DNA from: Pseudomonas oryzihabitans
GTDB taxonomy: Bacteria > Pseudomonadota > Gammaproteobacteria > Pseudomonadales > Pseudomonadaceae
Direction: 5' to 3'
NCBI RefSeq assembly: GCF_006384975.1
Contig: NZ_CP021645.1
Location: forward strand, 3,872,001-3,936,000
DNA length: 64,000 bases
The position numbers were made by a program, and so were the translations under genes. Positions 48,431 through 56,296 of this stretch are shown here, piece after piece. Position 1 is the first letter of the stretch, and each line of letters starts with the position of its first letter. A model generated the notes under the pieces. The model searched no databases and was not told the origin of the DNA. It was given only the letters and a program-made list of their open reading frames with translations.

Positions 48431-50218
48431 TCATGCCTGCACCAGGGGGCCGGGGTTCTTCAGGTATTGCTCGCGGATGGCCCGCGCCGACCAGTAGGTC
48501 AGTGCCGCCACCAAGCCGGTGGGGTTGTAGCCCAGGCCCTGGGGAAAGGCCGAGGCACCCGGCACGAAGACGTTGTGCACGTCCCAGCTCTGCAGGTAGC
48601 GATTCACCGCGCTGGTCTTGGGATCGGTGCCCATGATGGCGCCACCGTTCAGGTGGGTGGTCTGGTAGCTGGCGGTGTTGAAGTGACCACCGAAATCCTT
48701 GACCGCGACGCTGATGTGCTCGGGATTCATGGCCTCGGCGATCTTCTTCATCTTGGCCGCCATGAAGCGGGTCATGCGGATGTCGTTGTCCTTCCAGTCG
48801 AAGGTCATGCGCAGCAGCGGCTGGCCATAGGCGTCGCGGTAGGTGGGGTCCAGGTCCAGGTAGTTGTCGCGATAGGACTGGTGCGCCCCGTGGGCGTCCA
48901 TCGACAGCTGGTGGTTGTAGTAGCCGGCCTGGGCCTTTTTCCAGGCGCTGCCCCACTGCGGCGTGCCGGGCGGATTGGCCGCCCCGGCGATGGGTCGGGT
49001 GCCGGCCTGGTTGACCCACATGGGCGAGCCGCCGACGAAGCCGTGGGGGCCGTGGTCGAAGTTGTCGGCGTTGAAATCGTCCACCGCCACGCCATTGCCA
49101 CCAGCGCCGATGAAGGGATTGGTGTGGTGCTGATCCTTGCGGAAGAAGGCCTTGATGGTGGCCATGTTCTGGTAGGCGAAGTTGCGGCCGACCACGCCTT
49201 CGCCGGTCTTGGGATCATAGGGCTGGCCGATGCCCGAGAGCAGCATCAGGCGCACGTTGTTGAATTGGAAGGCGGCGAGCACGACGATGTCGGCCGGCTG
49301 CTCCAGCTCCTGGCCCTGGGCGTCCAGGTAGGTCACCCCGGTGGCCTTCTTGCCGGTACTGTCCAGGTTCACCTTCAGCACATGGGCCTGGCTGCGCAAT
49401 TCGAAGCGCGGTTCCTGCTTGAGCGCCGGCAGGATGTTCAGATTCGGCGAGGCCTTCGAATACATGTAGCAGACATAGCCGCTGCAATAGCCACAGAAGT
49501 TGCACGGGCCCATCTGGCAGCCGTAGGGGTTGGTGTAGGGCCCCGAGGTGTTGGCCGAGGGCAGGTTGTAGGGGTGATAGCCCACCTCCCGCGCGGCCTG
49601 TTCGAACAGCTGTGCCGAGACGGTGTTCTTCTGCGCCGGCAACGGGAAGTCGCTGGAGCGATCCGCGGCATAGGGATTGCCGCCCTTGCCGTCGCCCACC
49701 ACCTGGCCCTTGATCGTCCAGGCGGTGCCCGAGGTACCGAACACCTTCTCGGCGAAGTCGAAGTAGGGCTCCAGCTCGGCGTAGCTGACGCCGAAGTCCT
49801 GGATGGTCATGCCCTCGGGAATGAATTTCTTGCCGTAGCGCTCCTCGTAGTGGCTGCGCAGGCGCAGTTCCACCGGATCGACGCGGAAGTGCACGCCGGA
49901 CCAGTGCAGGCCGGCGCCGCCGACGCCATCGCCGGGCAGGAAGACGCCGAGCTGGCGATTGGGCAGGGCGACGTCATTGACGCTGTGGCGGATGGTGACG
50001 GTTTCCTTGGAGACATCGACGAACAGCTTCTTGCGGATGCTGTAGGTGAGTTCGTCGATCACCTGGGGATAGGAGCCATCGGGATAGGTGTCCCGGTAGC
50101 TGCCGCGTTCCAGGGCCACCACGTCCAGCCCGGCTTCGGTCAGTTCCTTGGCCATGATGGCGCCGGTCCAGCCGAAGCCGACGATCACCACGTTCTTTCT
50201 GGGCAGTACCTTGGCCAT
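48431..50218 (-). CDS. Gluconate 2-dehydrogenase flavoprotein subunit (GMC oxidoreductase)
   Basis: A 595-residue GMC-family FAD enzyme that oxidises gluconate to 2-ketogluconate on the periplasmic side. The N-terminal dinucleotide motif is VVIVGFGWTGAIMAKEL and the C-terminal GMC_oxred_C includes GAIMGTDPKTSAVNRYLQSWDVHNVFVPG, cut here to GAIMGTDPKTSAVNRY. A central Cys-rich stretch (MGPCNFCGYCSGYVC) may hold an iron-sulfur cluster. It has no signal peptide of its own; the Tat signal is on the small subunit, suggesting co-export. The start overlaps the small-subunit stop (TGATG). Confidence 0.94.
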   Translation of the reverse strand: MAKVLPRKNVVIVGFGWTGAIMAKELTEAGLDVVALERGSYRDTYPDGSYPQVIDELTYSIRKKLFVDVSKETVTIRHSVNDVALPNRQLGVFLPGDGVGGAGLHWSGVHFRVDPVELRLRSHYEERYGKKFIPEGMTIQDFGVSYAELEPYFDFAEKVFGTSGTAWTIKGQVVGDGKGGNPYAADRSSDFPLPAQKNTVSAQLFEQAAREVGYHPYNLPSANTSGPYTNPYGCQMGPCNFCGYCSGYVCYMYSKASPNLNILPALKQEPRFELRSQAHVLKVNLDSTGKKATGVTYLDAQGQELEQPADIVVLAAFQFNNVRLMLLSGIGQPYDPKTGEGVVGRNFAYQNMATIKAFFRKDQHHTNPFIGAGGNGVAVDDFNADNFDHGPHGFVGGSPMWVNQAGTRPIAGAANPPGTPQWGSAWKKAQAGYYNHQLSMDAHGAHQSYRDNYLDLDPTYRDAYGQPLLRMTFDWKDNDIRMTRFMAAKMKKIAEAMNPEHISVAVKDFGGHFNTASYQTTHLNGGAIMGTDPKTSAVNRYLQSWDVHNVFVPGASAFPQGLGYNPTGLVAALTYWSARAIREQYLKNPGPLVQA

Positions 50219-50949
50219 CAGCCGCGCTCCCCGCGAATGGATACCGGCGGCAGGGGATAGCGTTCGTCGCGCTCCACCCAGTCCATGAAGTCGGCGCGGG
50301 CACCGGGGAAATTCACCAGCTTCCAGCCGACCAGTTCCTTGTTGCCGCCATGCAGCGGATCGCAATAGAAGCCTTCCTTGGTGTTCTGCAGCAGCTGGGC
50401 GAAGAACAGCTTGGCCGGCACGCCGTCTAGCTGGGCATCACCGCTTTCCAGGGCCTTGAGTGCCTCGTCCTGTTGGGCGGGTGCGAGCTCGGCGAAGGGC
50501 TTGCCGTGTTGCTGACCCGTCCAGCGATCCACCGCGGCGATGCCCAGGCGATAGAGGTCCTGGGGCACCAGCCGACTCTGGTAGCCCATTTCCGGCGCGG
50601 CATCGGCGGCGAAGGGGCCCTGCATGTACCAGAGGCCACCGCGGGCATAGGCGGTCTGCATCTGGCGGTCGATGAACTCAGAGGCGCCGGCTTCCAGCGC
50701 CCCCGGCCCCAGCTCGTCCGCCGGAATCAGCCGGGCCACCGCCGCTTGCACGAAGGCCCATTCCTCTGCCGTGAAGAACACCGGCTGATAGTGATCCGCG
50801 CGTGGGCTGCTGCCGGGCTTGTCCACCGGCGTCGGGGCGGCGAGGGCCAGGCTCGGCGCGGCACTGCCGGCCAAGGCCACCACGGGAATCAGGCTCAGGG
50901 ACTTGCGCAGGAAGTCGCGACGGGCCGGGACAGAGTCGTCTGCGGACAT
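50218..50949 (-). CDS. Gluconate 2-dehydrogenase subunit 3 (Tat-exported small subunit)
   Basis: 243 residues. The N-terminus carries a Tat signal, RRDFLRKSLSLIPVVALAG. The mature part belongs to the gluconate dehydrogenase subunit 3 family, which binds and escorts the flavoprotein. First gene of the three-gene operon, in the same order I recall for PAO1 PA2264-PA2266. A 12-bp palindrome overlaps its probable promoter, 48 bp upstream. Confidence 0.92.
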   Translation of the reverse strand: MSADDSVPARRDFLRKSLSLIPVVALAGSAAPSLALAAPTPVDKPGSSPRADHYQPVFFTAEEWAFVQAAVARLIPADELGPGALEAGASEFIDRQMQTAYARGGLWYMQGPFAADAAPEMGYQSRLVPQDLYRLGIAAVDRWTGQQHGKPFAELAPAQQDEALKALESGDAQLDGVPAKLFFAQLLQNTKEGFYCDPLHGGNKELVGWKLVNFPGARADFMDWVERDERYPLPPVSIRGERG

Positions 50950-50996
50950 GCTTGGGGTCTCATCAGGGGCCCGACGTGGAACCGCAGGGCTTATGG

Positions 50997-51008
50997 TTAG
51001 CTAGCTAA
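50997..51008. promoter_or_regulatory. Palindrome TTAGCTAGCTAA in the gluconate dehydrogenase promoter
   Basis: A perfect 12-bp palindrome 48 bp upstream of the subunit 3 start. On the minus strand TTGGTA (about 51019-51014 region) and a TA-rich stretch overlap it, so it may sit between or over the -35 and -10 elements. An operator role is inferred from position and symmetry. The regulator is unknown. Confidence 0.45.
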
Positions 51009-51275
51009 TCTGTTGGAATATTACCAACATCTCCGGGCGCCGGTTACATTTTGTCGCAGAGGTGCAGAGGCCTGGCGCCACGCCAAGTTCCCGACCCTGC
51101 GACTAAGACCCATGCCCGAACGCTTACCGAGGCGGCGCAGGGGAGCACCCTGGCGCGCTGGAACACCCAGAGCGGCTGTGGTCCAGTCGCCAGCCCGATT
51201 GGTCATTGCCAGCCAAGGCACCATGCGCGTGACAGGCCTAGGGTTACCTAAGGTTTCACCCAATGACGCCTCATA

Positions 51276-51294
51276 TTGGTGCAAGTTGCACCAA
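51276..51294. promoter_or_regulatory. NtrC-like binding region upstream of the GABA-permease-like gene
   Basis: TTGGTGCAAGTTGCACCAA is a perfect 9-bp inverted repeat around one base. TTGCACCA and TGGTGCAA are the two half-sites of the NtrC consensus, here joined back to back so that each could form a site with a weaker outer half (GCCTCATA... on the left, ...GTGATACC on the right). A further TTGCACCA lies at 51415-51422. All are upstream of a sigma-54 promoter, the expected enhancer position. Confidence 0.6.
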
Positions 51295-51455
51295 GTGATA
51301 CCTAATGAAGCAGGGCTGAGGTCTGGCGTCGTCAATAAAAAATGTACCTATTAGTCAAATATTTATTGCGATATTGAAAATAAGTGCCGTGTTTTCGCCC
51401 TTTTTCGCGAGGTCTTGCACCATTTGAGTTCGTGTTGTGCCGATTTCAGCGAGAC

Positions 51456-51471
51456 TGGCGCGCATGTTGCA
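51456..51471 (+). promoter_or_regulatory. Sigma-54 (-24/-12) promoter
   Basis: TGGCGCG-CATG-TTGCA matches the sigma-54 consensus TGGCACG-N4-TTGCW with one change, and the invariant GG and GC are spaced correctly. The start site would be near 51482, 23 bp before the permease ATG at 51505. Confidence 0.75.
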
Positions 51472-51504
51472 CTTAGGAGGCTTTCCGTTGTCAGGTAACA
51501 CCTT

Positions 51505-52893
51505 ATGTCCAACGTAGAATGCAACCTTTCCCCGGAGCTCAAACCGCGCCATGTGACCATGTTGTCCATCGCTGGCGTGATCGGTGCCGGTCTGTTCGTC
51601 GGCTCCGGGCATGCTATCGCCGCGGCCGGTCCTGCCGTGCTGCTGGCCTACGCCCTGGCCGGTACCCTGGTGGTGCTGGTCATGCGCATGCTGGGTGAGA
51701 TGGCCGTCGCCTCGCCCGATACCGGCTCCTTTTCTTCCTATGCCCAGCAGGGCATCGGTCGCTGGGCCGGCTTCACCATCGGCTGGCTGTACTGGTGGTT
51801 CTGGGTGCTGGTGATCCCACTCGAGGCCGTGGCCGCCGCCGCCATCCTCAATGCCTGGTTCCCGGCCGTCGCCACCTGGCAATTCGCCCTGGTAATCACC
51901 GGCATCCTGACCGTGACCAACCTGTTCAGCGTCGCCAAGTACGGCGAGTTCGAATTCTGGTTCGCCCTGCTCAAGGTGATCGCCATCGTCGCCTTTATCG
52001 CCCTGGGCGCGGCCGCCTTGGTCGGTGCGCTGCCGGGTCGCGAAGTCAGTGGCCTGAGCAATCTCATGGCCCATACCGGTGGCTTTATGCCCAACGGTTT
52101 CGGCGCGGTGATGGGCGCCCTGCTGACCACCATGTTCAGCTTCATGGGCACCGAGATCGTCACCATCGCCGCGGCCGAGTCCAAGGACCCGTCGCGGCAG
52201 ATCAGCAAGGCCACCAACTCGGTGATCTGGCGGATCGCCCTGTTCTACCTGGTATCCATCTTCCTGGTGGTGTCCATGGTGCCGTGGAACGATGCCCAGC
52301 TGCCGCTCGTCGGTTCCTACCAGCGCGCGCTGGAGGTACTGTCGATTCCCCACGCCAAGCTGATCGTCGATTGCGTGGTGCTGGTCGCCGTGGCCAGCTG
52401 CCTCAATTCGGCGCTCTACACCGCCTCGCGGATGCTCTATTCCCTTGCCCGTCGCGGCGATGCCCCGGCCAAGCTGGGCCGCGCCTCCAGCGCCGGTGTA
52501 CCGCGCGCCGCCGTGCTGGCCAGTACCGCCGTGGGTTTCCTGACCACCATCGCCAACTACACCATGCCCGAGGCGGTGTTCAGCTTCCTGCTGTCCACCT
52601 CCGGTGCCGTGGCGCTGCTGGTGTACCTGGTGATCGCGGTGACCCAGCTGCGGCTGAGACGCAAGCTGATCGCCCGGGGTGAACAGTTGGAATTCCGCAT
52701 GTGGCTGTTCCCCTGGCTGACCTGGGCGGTGATCCTGTTCATCGTCGGTGCCCTCACCGTGATGCTGTTCAGCGAAGCCCACCGCTTCGAGATCATCGCC
52801 ACGGGCCTGCTGGCCCTGGCGGTCATGGCCATCGGCACCTGGGTGGGGCGGCGTCAGCCCCAGGCTCCCGCGCTGGTAGCTGCGGCGCCTTGA
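51505..52893 (+). CDS. gabP: GABA permease-like amino acid transporter
   Basis: A 462-residue APC-superfamily transporter with twelve helices. It starts with the cytosolic ECNLSPELKPRHVTMLSIAGVIGAGLF, here noted as LKPRHVTMLSIAGVIGAGLF, the conserved first-helix motif of the GabP/BauD/AnsP family. SFMGTEIVTIAAAESKDP follows near 212. It probably imports GABA or beta-alanine-type amino acids as nitrogen sources, in keeping with the sigma-54 promoter and NtrC-like sites upstream. AGGT lies 9 nt before the ATG. The exact substrate is inferred. Confidence 0.83.
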   Translation: MSNVECNLSPELKPRHVTMLSIAGVIGAGLFVGSGHAIAAAGPAVLLAYALAGTLVVLVMRMLGEMAVASPDTGSFSSYAQQGIGRWAGFTIGWLYWWFWVLVIPLEAVAAAAILNAWFPAVATWQFALVITGILTVTNLFSVAKYGEFEFWFALLKVIAIVAFIALGAAALVGALPGREVSGLSNLMAHTGGFMPNGFGAVMGALLTTMFSFMGTEIVTIAAAESKDPSRQISKATNSVIWRIALFYLVSIFLVVSMVPWNDAQLPLVGSYQRALEVLSIPHAKLIVDCVVLVAVASCLNSALYTASRMLYSLARRGDAPAKLGRASSAGVPRAAVLASTAVGFLTTIANYTMPEAVFSFLLSTSGAVALLVYLVIAVTQLRLRRKLIARGEQLEFRMWLFPWLTWAVILFIVGALTVMLFSEAHRFEIIATGLLALAVMAIGTWVGRRQPQAPALVAAAP

Positions 52894-52900
52894 CGGCCAG

Positions 52901-52931
52901 GCGACCCCGGCAACTACGGTGCCGGGGTCGC
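52901..52931 (+). terminator. Hairpin after the permease gene
   Basis: GCGACCCCGGC (52901-52911) pairs perfectly with GCCGGGGTCGC (52921-52931), 9-nt loop, 8 bp after the stop. No T run follows. The rest of this 353-bp gap (52894-53247) contains repeated CTGTAC/GTACAG half-sites but no gene. Confidence 0.45.
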
Positions 52932-53247
52932 ACCCTGGTGGGGCAAAATTGGGGCGTGGTGCTGGACAGAAAGGGCGGTAACAGGTAGAACAGCACCTCT
53001 GTTTGCAAGGCTTCAGCGGAACTGTACAGGCCAAATTCTCTAGTCTGTTCCCTCTGGTAACCGAAAAATGCACTGTAATGGTGCTAAACGTTACAGAATG
53101 ACCCATATTGCAGCAGTACAGTTGCAATTGTGTGCTGAGTGACCCGCGAACCTTTCCCTGGACTGTTACTGGTGGTAGCACTCGCCTGGCGAGACAATGG
53201 CGCCATTCGATGACCAGTACCCGTCATAAGCGGGAAGGAAAGCCACC

Positions 53248-53457
53248 ATGGAACGCACCTTCAGTTCCTCGCTGTACCAAGCCGAACCCAGCACCCGCGT
53301 CCCCTTCGTTCTGCGCGTGCTCTCCACGCTGGCCACCTGGCAGCGTCGCATCGCCAGCCGTAACGAACTGGCTCGTCTCGACACCCGCATGCTGGCCGAC
53401 GCCGGCATCACCGAGGCCCAGCGTTACCAGGAAATGCACAAGCCTTTCTGGCGCTAA
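53248..53457 (+). CDS. DUF1127 family small protein
   Basis: A 69-residue protein. The C-terminal part (ATWQRRIASRNELARLDTRMLADAGIT, cut here to RRIASRNELARLDTRMLADA) is the DUF1127 domain, an Arg-rich helix pair. In other bacteria small DUF1127 proteins bind RNA or affect phosphate and carbon metabolism; the role here is unknown. GGAAGGAAAG precedes the ATG. A terminator follows. Confidence 0.88.
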   Translation: MERTFSSSLYQAEPSTRVPFVLRVLSTLATWQRRIASRNELARLDTRMLADAGITEAQRYQEMHKPFWR

Positions 53458-53482
53458 GCCCGGCGGCTGCACAGCTTCCACG

Positions 53483-53508
53483 AACCCCGCTCCGGCGGGG
53501 TTTGTTTT
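53483..53508 (+). terminator. Terminator of the DUF1127 gene
   Basis: AACCCCGC (53483-53490) pairs with GCGGGGTT (53495-53502), loop TCCG, then TGTTTTGT. Confidence 0.82.
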
Positions 53509-53533
53509 GTCTGCGGCCTGACACCCGGACAGC

Positions 53534-53561
53534 AAAAAGCCCCGGCATGCCGGGGCTTTTT
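53534..53561. terminator. Bidirectional terminator, perfect palindrome
   Basis: The 28-nt stretch is its own reverse complement: five A, AGCCCCGGC-type stem halves, five T. It ends the minus-strand small exported protein gene and backs up the DUF1127 terminator. Confidence 0.88.
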
Positions 53562-53587
53562 CGTTACCGCCCGCGTGGGGCAGGCCG

Positions 53588-53815
53588 TTACTGCATGTTG
53601 TTCTGATTGCGCGCGTCGACCTTGTTGGGCTTGTCGCTTTTGAAGGGCACCTTGGCGCCACCGTCCGCACCACCCTCGACGGTGGTCTTGCCCGGCACCG
53701 GCGCGGTGGCCGAGCCGCTGACCGCGGTGTTGCTCTTGGAGGTGTCGGCCGCGAAGACACCCGTGGCCATGGACAGCATCACAACAGCGGTAGAGGTAAT
53801 CAGCAGCTTTTTCAT
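53588..53815 (-). CDS. Small exported protein of unknown function
   Basis: 75 residues from the ATG at 53815 (GAGGCCG upstream). Signal peptide MKKLLITSTAVVMLSMATGVFA, then a mature part of about 53 residues rich in Ser, Thr, Gly, Asp and Lys, low in hydrophobics and probably disordered, ending NQNNMQ. No family recognised. It is bounded by its own terminator, so it is a single-gene unit. The 306-bp gap upstream (53816-54122) holds no supported gene. Confidence 0.7.
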   Translation of the reverse strand: MKKLLITSTAVVMLSMATGVFAADTSKSNTAVSGSATAPVPGKTTVEGGADGGAKVPFKSDKPNKVDARNQNNMQ

Positions 53816-54122
53816 GAATATCGGCCTCGTGGCTAGGAACCCGTGAATTCGTTGTTTGGCCCGCTCCGCGCGGCGGCGGGCCTCAGCTACAGACACACAG
53901 CTCTGTAGTGCACGTCTTAGTTGACTGCCGCCCGGAATGAGGGGTTCCAGGGTATTTGTGAACATTTTGTAGGCAGGTTGAGCGACGAGGGACTCGATGC
54001 GCAGCGGAATCGGCTACGGCGCTTCCCAAGTTCGGCCATGCGTCTGACAATTGCCCAGGCGAACCCTCTGCATCAGGTGTGGTCAGTTCGCGAGCGCTCC
54101 TCCTCTACCAATAAGGACAATC

Positions 54123-55229
54123 ATGAGGGCTTCCCGCTTCGTCACCTGCAGTCCGGTCATCGCCCTGTGGGGGTTGGTCGCACTGTCAACGGGCTGCTCG
54201 CAGGAGCAGCCGCCTGCCCAGGAACTGGCACGGGTGGTGGTGACCCAGGTGAGTCCCGTGAACGATACCCAGCCCATCACCTTCACCGGCGATATCCAGG
54301 CGCGGGTCCAGACCCCCCTCGGTTTCCGGGTGAGCGGCAAGATCAGCGAGCGGTTGGCGGACGTCGGCAACCGGGTGCGTGAAGGCCAGGTGCTGGCGCG
54401 ACTGGACCCCCAGGACCTGCGTAACAATCTGGCCGCCGCCCAGGCCCAGGTAGACGCCCAGGAAGCCCGCACGCGATTGGCGCGGGTGGATTTCGAGCGC
54501 CAGGCCGCGCTGTTGCCCAAGGGCTATACCAGCCGCAGCCAGTACGATCAGGCCCAGGCGACGCTCGACGGTGCCCGCAGCGCCCTGCAGGCCGCCGTGG
54601 CCCAGCGCGACGATGCGCGCAAGCAACTGGGTTACACCGAATTGCGCGCCAGTGCCGCAGGGGTGCTGACCGCTCGCCATGCCGAGGCGGGGCAGGTGGT
54701 GCAGGCCGGGGCGGCGATCTTCGACCTGGCAGTGAGCGGCGAGCGGGATGCGGTCTTCGATCTCTACGAATCCCTGTCCCGCGAATTGAAGCTCGGCCAG
54801 ACCCTGCCCGTTTCCCTGCAGGCGCAACCCGCGGTGACCACCCGGGGCACCCTGCGCGAGATCGCCCCGACGGTGGCGGCAGCTACCGGCACGGTGCGCA
54901 TCAAGGTGCAACTCGATCAGCCACCACCCGCCATGACGCTGGGCGCGGTGGTCAACGCCCAGGTGCCGAGCACGGCGGCGCAGGGCTTCGCCTTGCCCTG
55001 GACGGCGCTGAACGGCACCACCGACCAGCCGGCGGTGTGGCGCCTGGACGATGACGGACGGGTGAGTCTGCAACCCTTGCACATCGAGCGTTACACCCGT
55101 GACAGCATCATCGTCAGCGATGGCCTCAAGGCCGGCGACCGCATCGTGATCGCCGGGGGACAGTCCTTGAGTCCCGGGCAGCGCGTCGAGGTCGCCGAGC
55201 GCTCGACCTTCGCCGAGGTGCGCCCATGA
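54123..55229 (+). CDS. triA: RND efflux periplasmic adaptor, TriA-like
   Basis: 368 residues from the ATG at 54123 (AAGGA upstream). A lipoprotein signal ends at LSTGC. The membrane-fusion-protein fold follows: a beta-barrel/lipoyl start (VSGKISERLADVGNRVREGQVL), an alpha-hairpin (about 90-165) and a second lipoyl half (RASAAGVLTARHAEAGQVV). Two adaptor genes upstream of one RND gene is the TriABC layout of P. aeruginosa (triclosan efflux, partner OpmH). No outer-membrane channel gene is nearby, as in PAO1. The stop overlaps the triB start. Confidence 0.85.
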   Translation: MRASRFVTCSPVIALWGLVALSTGCSQEQPPAQELARVVVTQVSPVNDTQPITFTGDIQARVQTPLGFRVSGKISERLADVGNRVREGQVLARLDPQDLRNNLAAAQAQVDAQEARTRLARVDFERQAALLPKGYTSRSQYDQAQATLDGARSALQAAVAQRDDARKQLGYTELRASAAGVLTARHAEAGQVVQAGAAIFDLAVSGERDAVFDLYESLSRELKLGQTLPVSLQAQPAVTTRGTLREIAPTVAAATGTVRIKVQLDQPPPAMTLGAVVNAQVPSTAAQGFALPWTALNGTTDQPAVWRLDDDGRVSLQPLHIERYTRDSIIVSDGLKAGDRIVIAGGQSLSPGQRVEVAERSTFAEVRP

Positions 55230-56296
55230 AGCGCCTGCTGACGCTCTTGCTGCTGCTGGCGCTCAGCGGCTGCTCCGACGACGAGGCCCCGCCGCCGCCC
55301 GTGCGGCCCGTGGCGACCCTGACCCTGAAGGCGCCAGCGCCACAGCGGGAAGTCTTCGCCGGCAGCATCCAGGCGCGCTACGAAAGCGTGCTCGGCTTTC
55401 GCGTCGGTGGACGCATGACCCGTCGCCCGCTCGACGTGGGCGCAGCGGTACGCCGGGGCCAGTTGCTGGCAGCGCTGGACCCCACCGACCAGGACAACGC
55501 CCTGCGCAGCCGCGAGGGCCAGACCGCCGATGCCGAGGCCCAGTGGCGCGATGCCAAGGCGGATGCCCGGCGCCAGCAGCAATTGTTCGATCAAGGGGTT
55601 GGCTCGCGCTCCCAGCTGGATCAGGCCCTGACCCGGCTGCATACGCTGGAGGCCTCGCGCGAGCAGGCGCTGAGCGCCGAGCGCCAGGCCCGCGATCAGC
55701 GCGACTATGCCGAGCTCTACAGCGATTTCGACGGGGTGATCACCGCCTGGCAGGCCGAGGTCGGCCAGGTGGTGTCCGCCGGGCAGCCGGTGGTCCGGGT
55801 CGCCCGCCCGGACATCCGCGAGGCGGTGCTGGATCTGCCGGCCCAAGCCATTGGCCAGCTCGTACCGGAGCGCCAGATGACCGTCCGCATGGCGCTGGAC
55901 CCGGAGGTCGCGGTGGTGGGCAAGGTCCGCGAGATCGAGCCCCAGGCCGATGCCACCACCCGCACCCGGCGCGTGCGTCTGACCCTGCTCGATCCGCCGG
56001 ACGCCCTGCGCATCGGCAGCCTGGTACAGGGCGAGCTGGAGCTGCCCGCCGCCGAGGGCCTGGCGCTGCCGGTCCAGGCCCTGCGCCGCCAGGGCGAGCA
56101 GACGTCGGTCTGGGTGGTGGAGGGCCAGGGCCAACAGGCCCGCGTCCGCCAGCGCCCGGTCCAGGTCCTGCGCGAGGCCGACGGCCAGGCGTGGATCGGC
56201 AGTGGTCTGAAGGCCGGTGAGCGGGTGGTGGTCGCCGGCGTCAATAGTCTCGAGGAAGGGCAGCAGGTGAAGGATAGCGAGGGCGTGCGGCCATGA
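55226..56296 (+). CDS. triB: RND efflux periplasmic adaptor, TriB-like
   Basis: A 356-residue second adaptor with lipobox LSGC (residues about 13-16, LLALSGCSDDE). Same domain order as the upstream adaptor; the two sequences are clearly different, consistent with two non-redundant subunits of the pump hexamer. Its ATG overlaps the triA TGA (ATGA), and its stop overlaps the triC start in the same way. Confidence 0.85.
   Translation: MKRLLTLLLLLALSGCSDDEAPPPPVRPVATLTLKAPAPQREVFAGSIQARYESVLGFRVGGRMTRRPLDVGAAVRRGQLLAALDPTDQDNALRSREGQTADAEAQWRDAKADARRQQQLFDQGVGSRSQLDQALTRLHTLEASREQALSAERQARDQRDYAELYSDFDGVITAWQAEVGQVVSAGQPVVRVARPDIREAVLDLPAQAIGQLVPERQMTVRMALDPEVAVVGKVREIEPQADATTRTRRVRLTLLDPPDALRIGSLVQGELELPAAEGLALPVQALRRQGEQTSVWVVEGQGQQARVRQRPVQVLREADGQAWIGSGLKAGERVVVAGVNSLEEGQQVKDSEGVRP

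Noticed and set aside
51021..51335. 104-codon minus-strand ORF upstream of the permease gene
   Set aside because: It runs through the NtrC-like site region and has no ribosome site or family resemblance.
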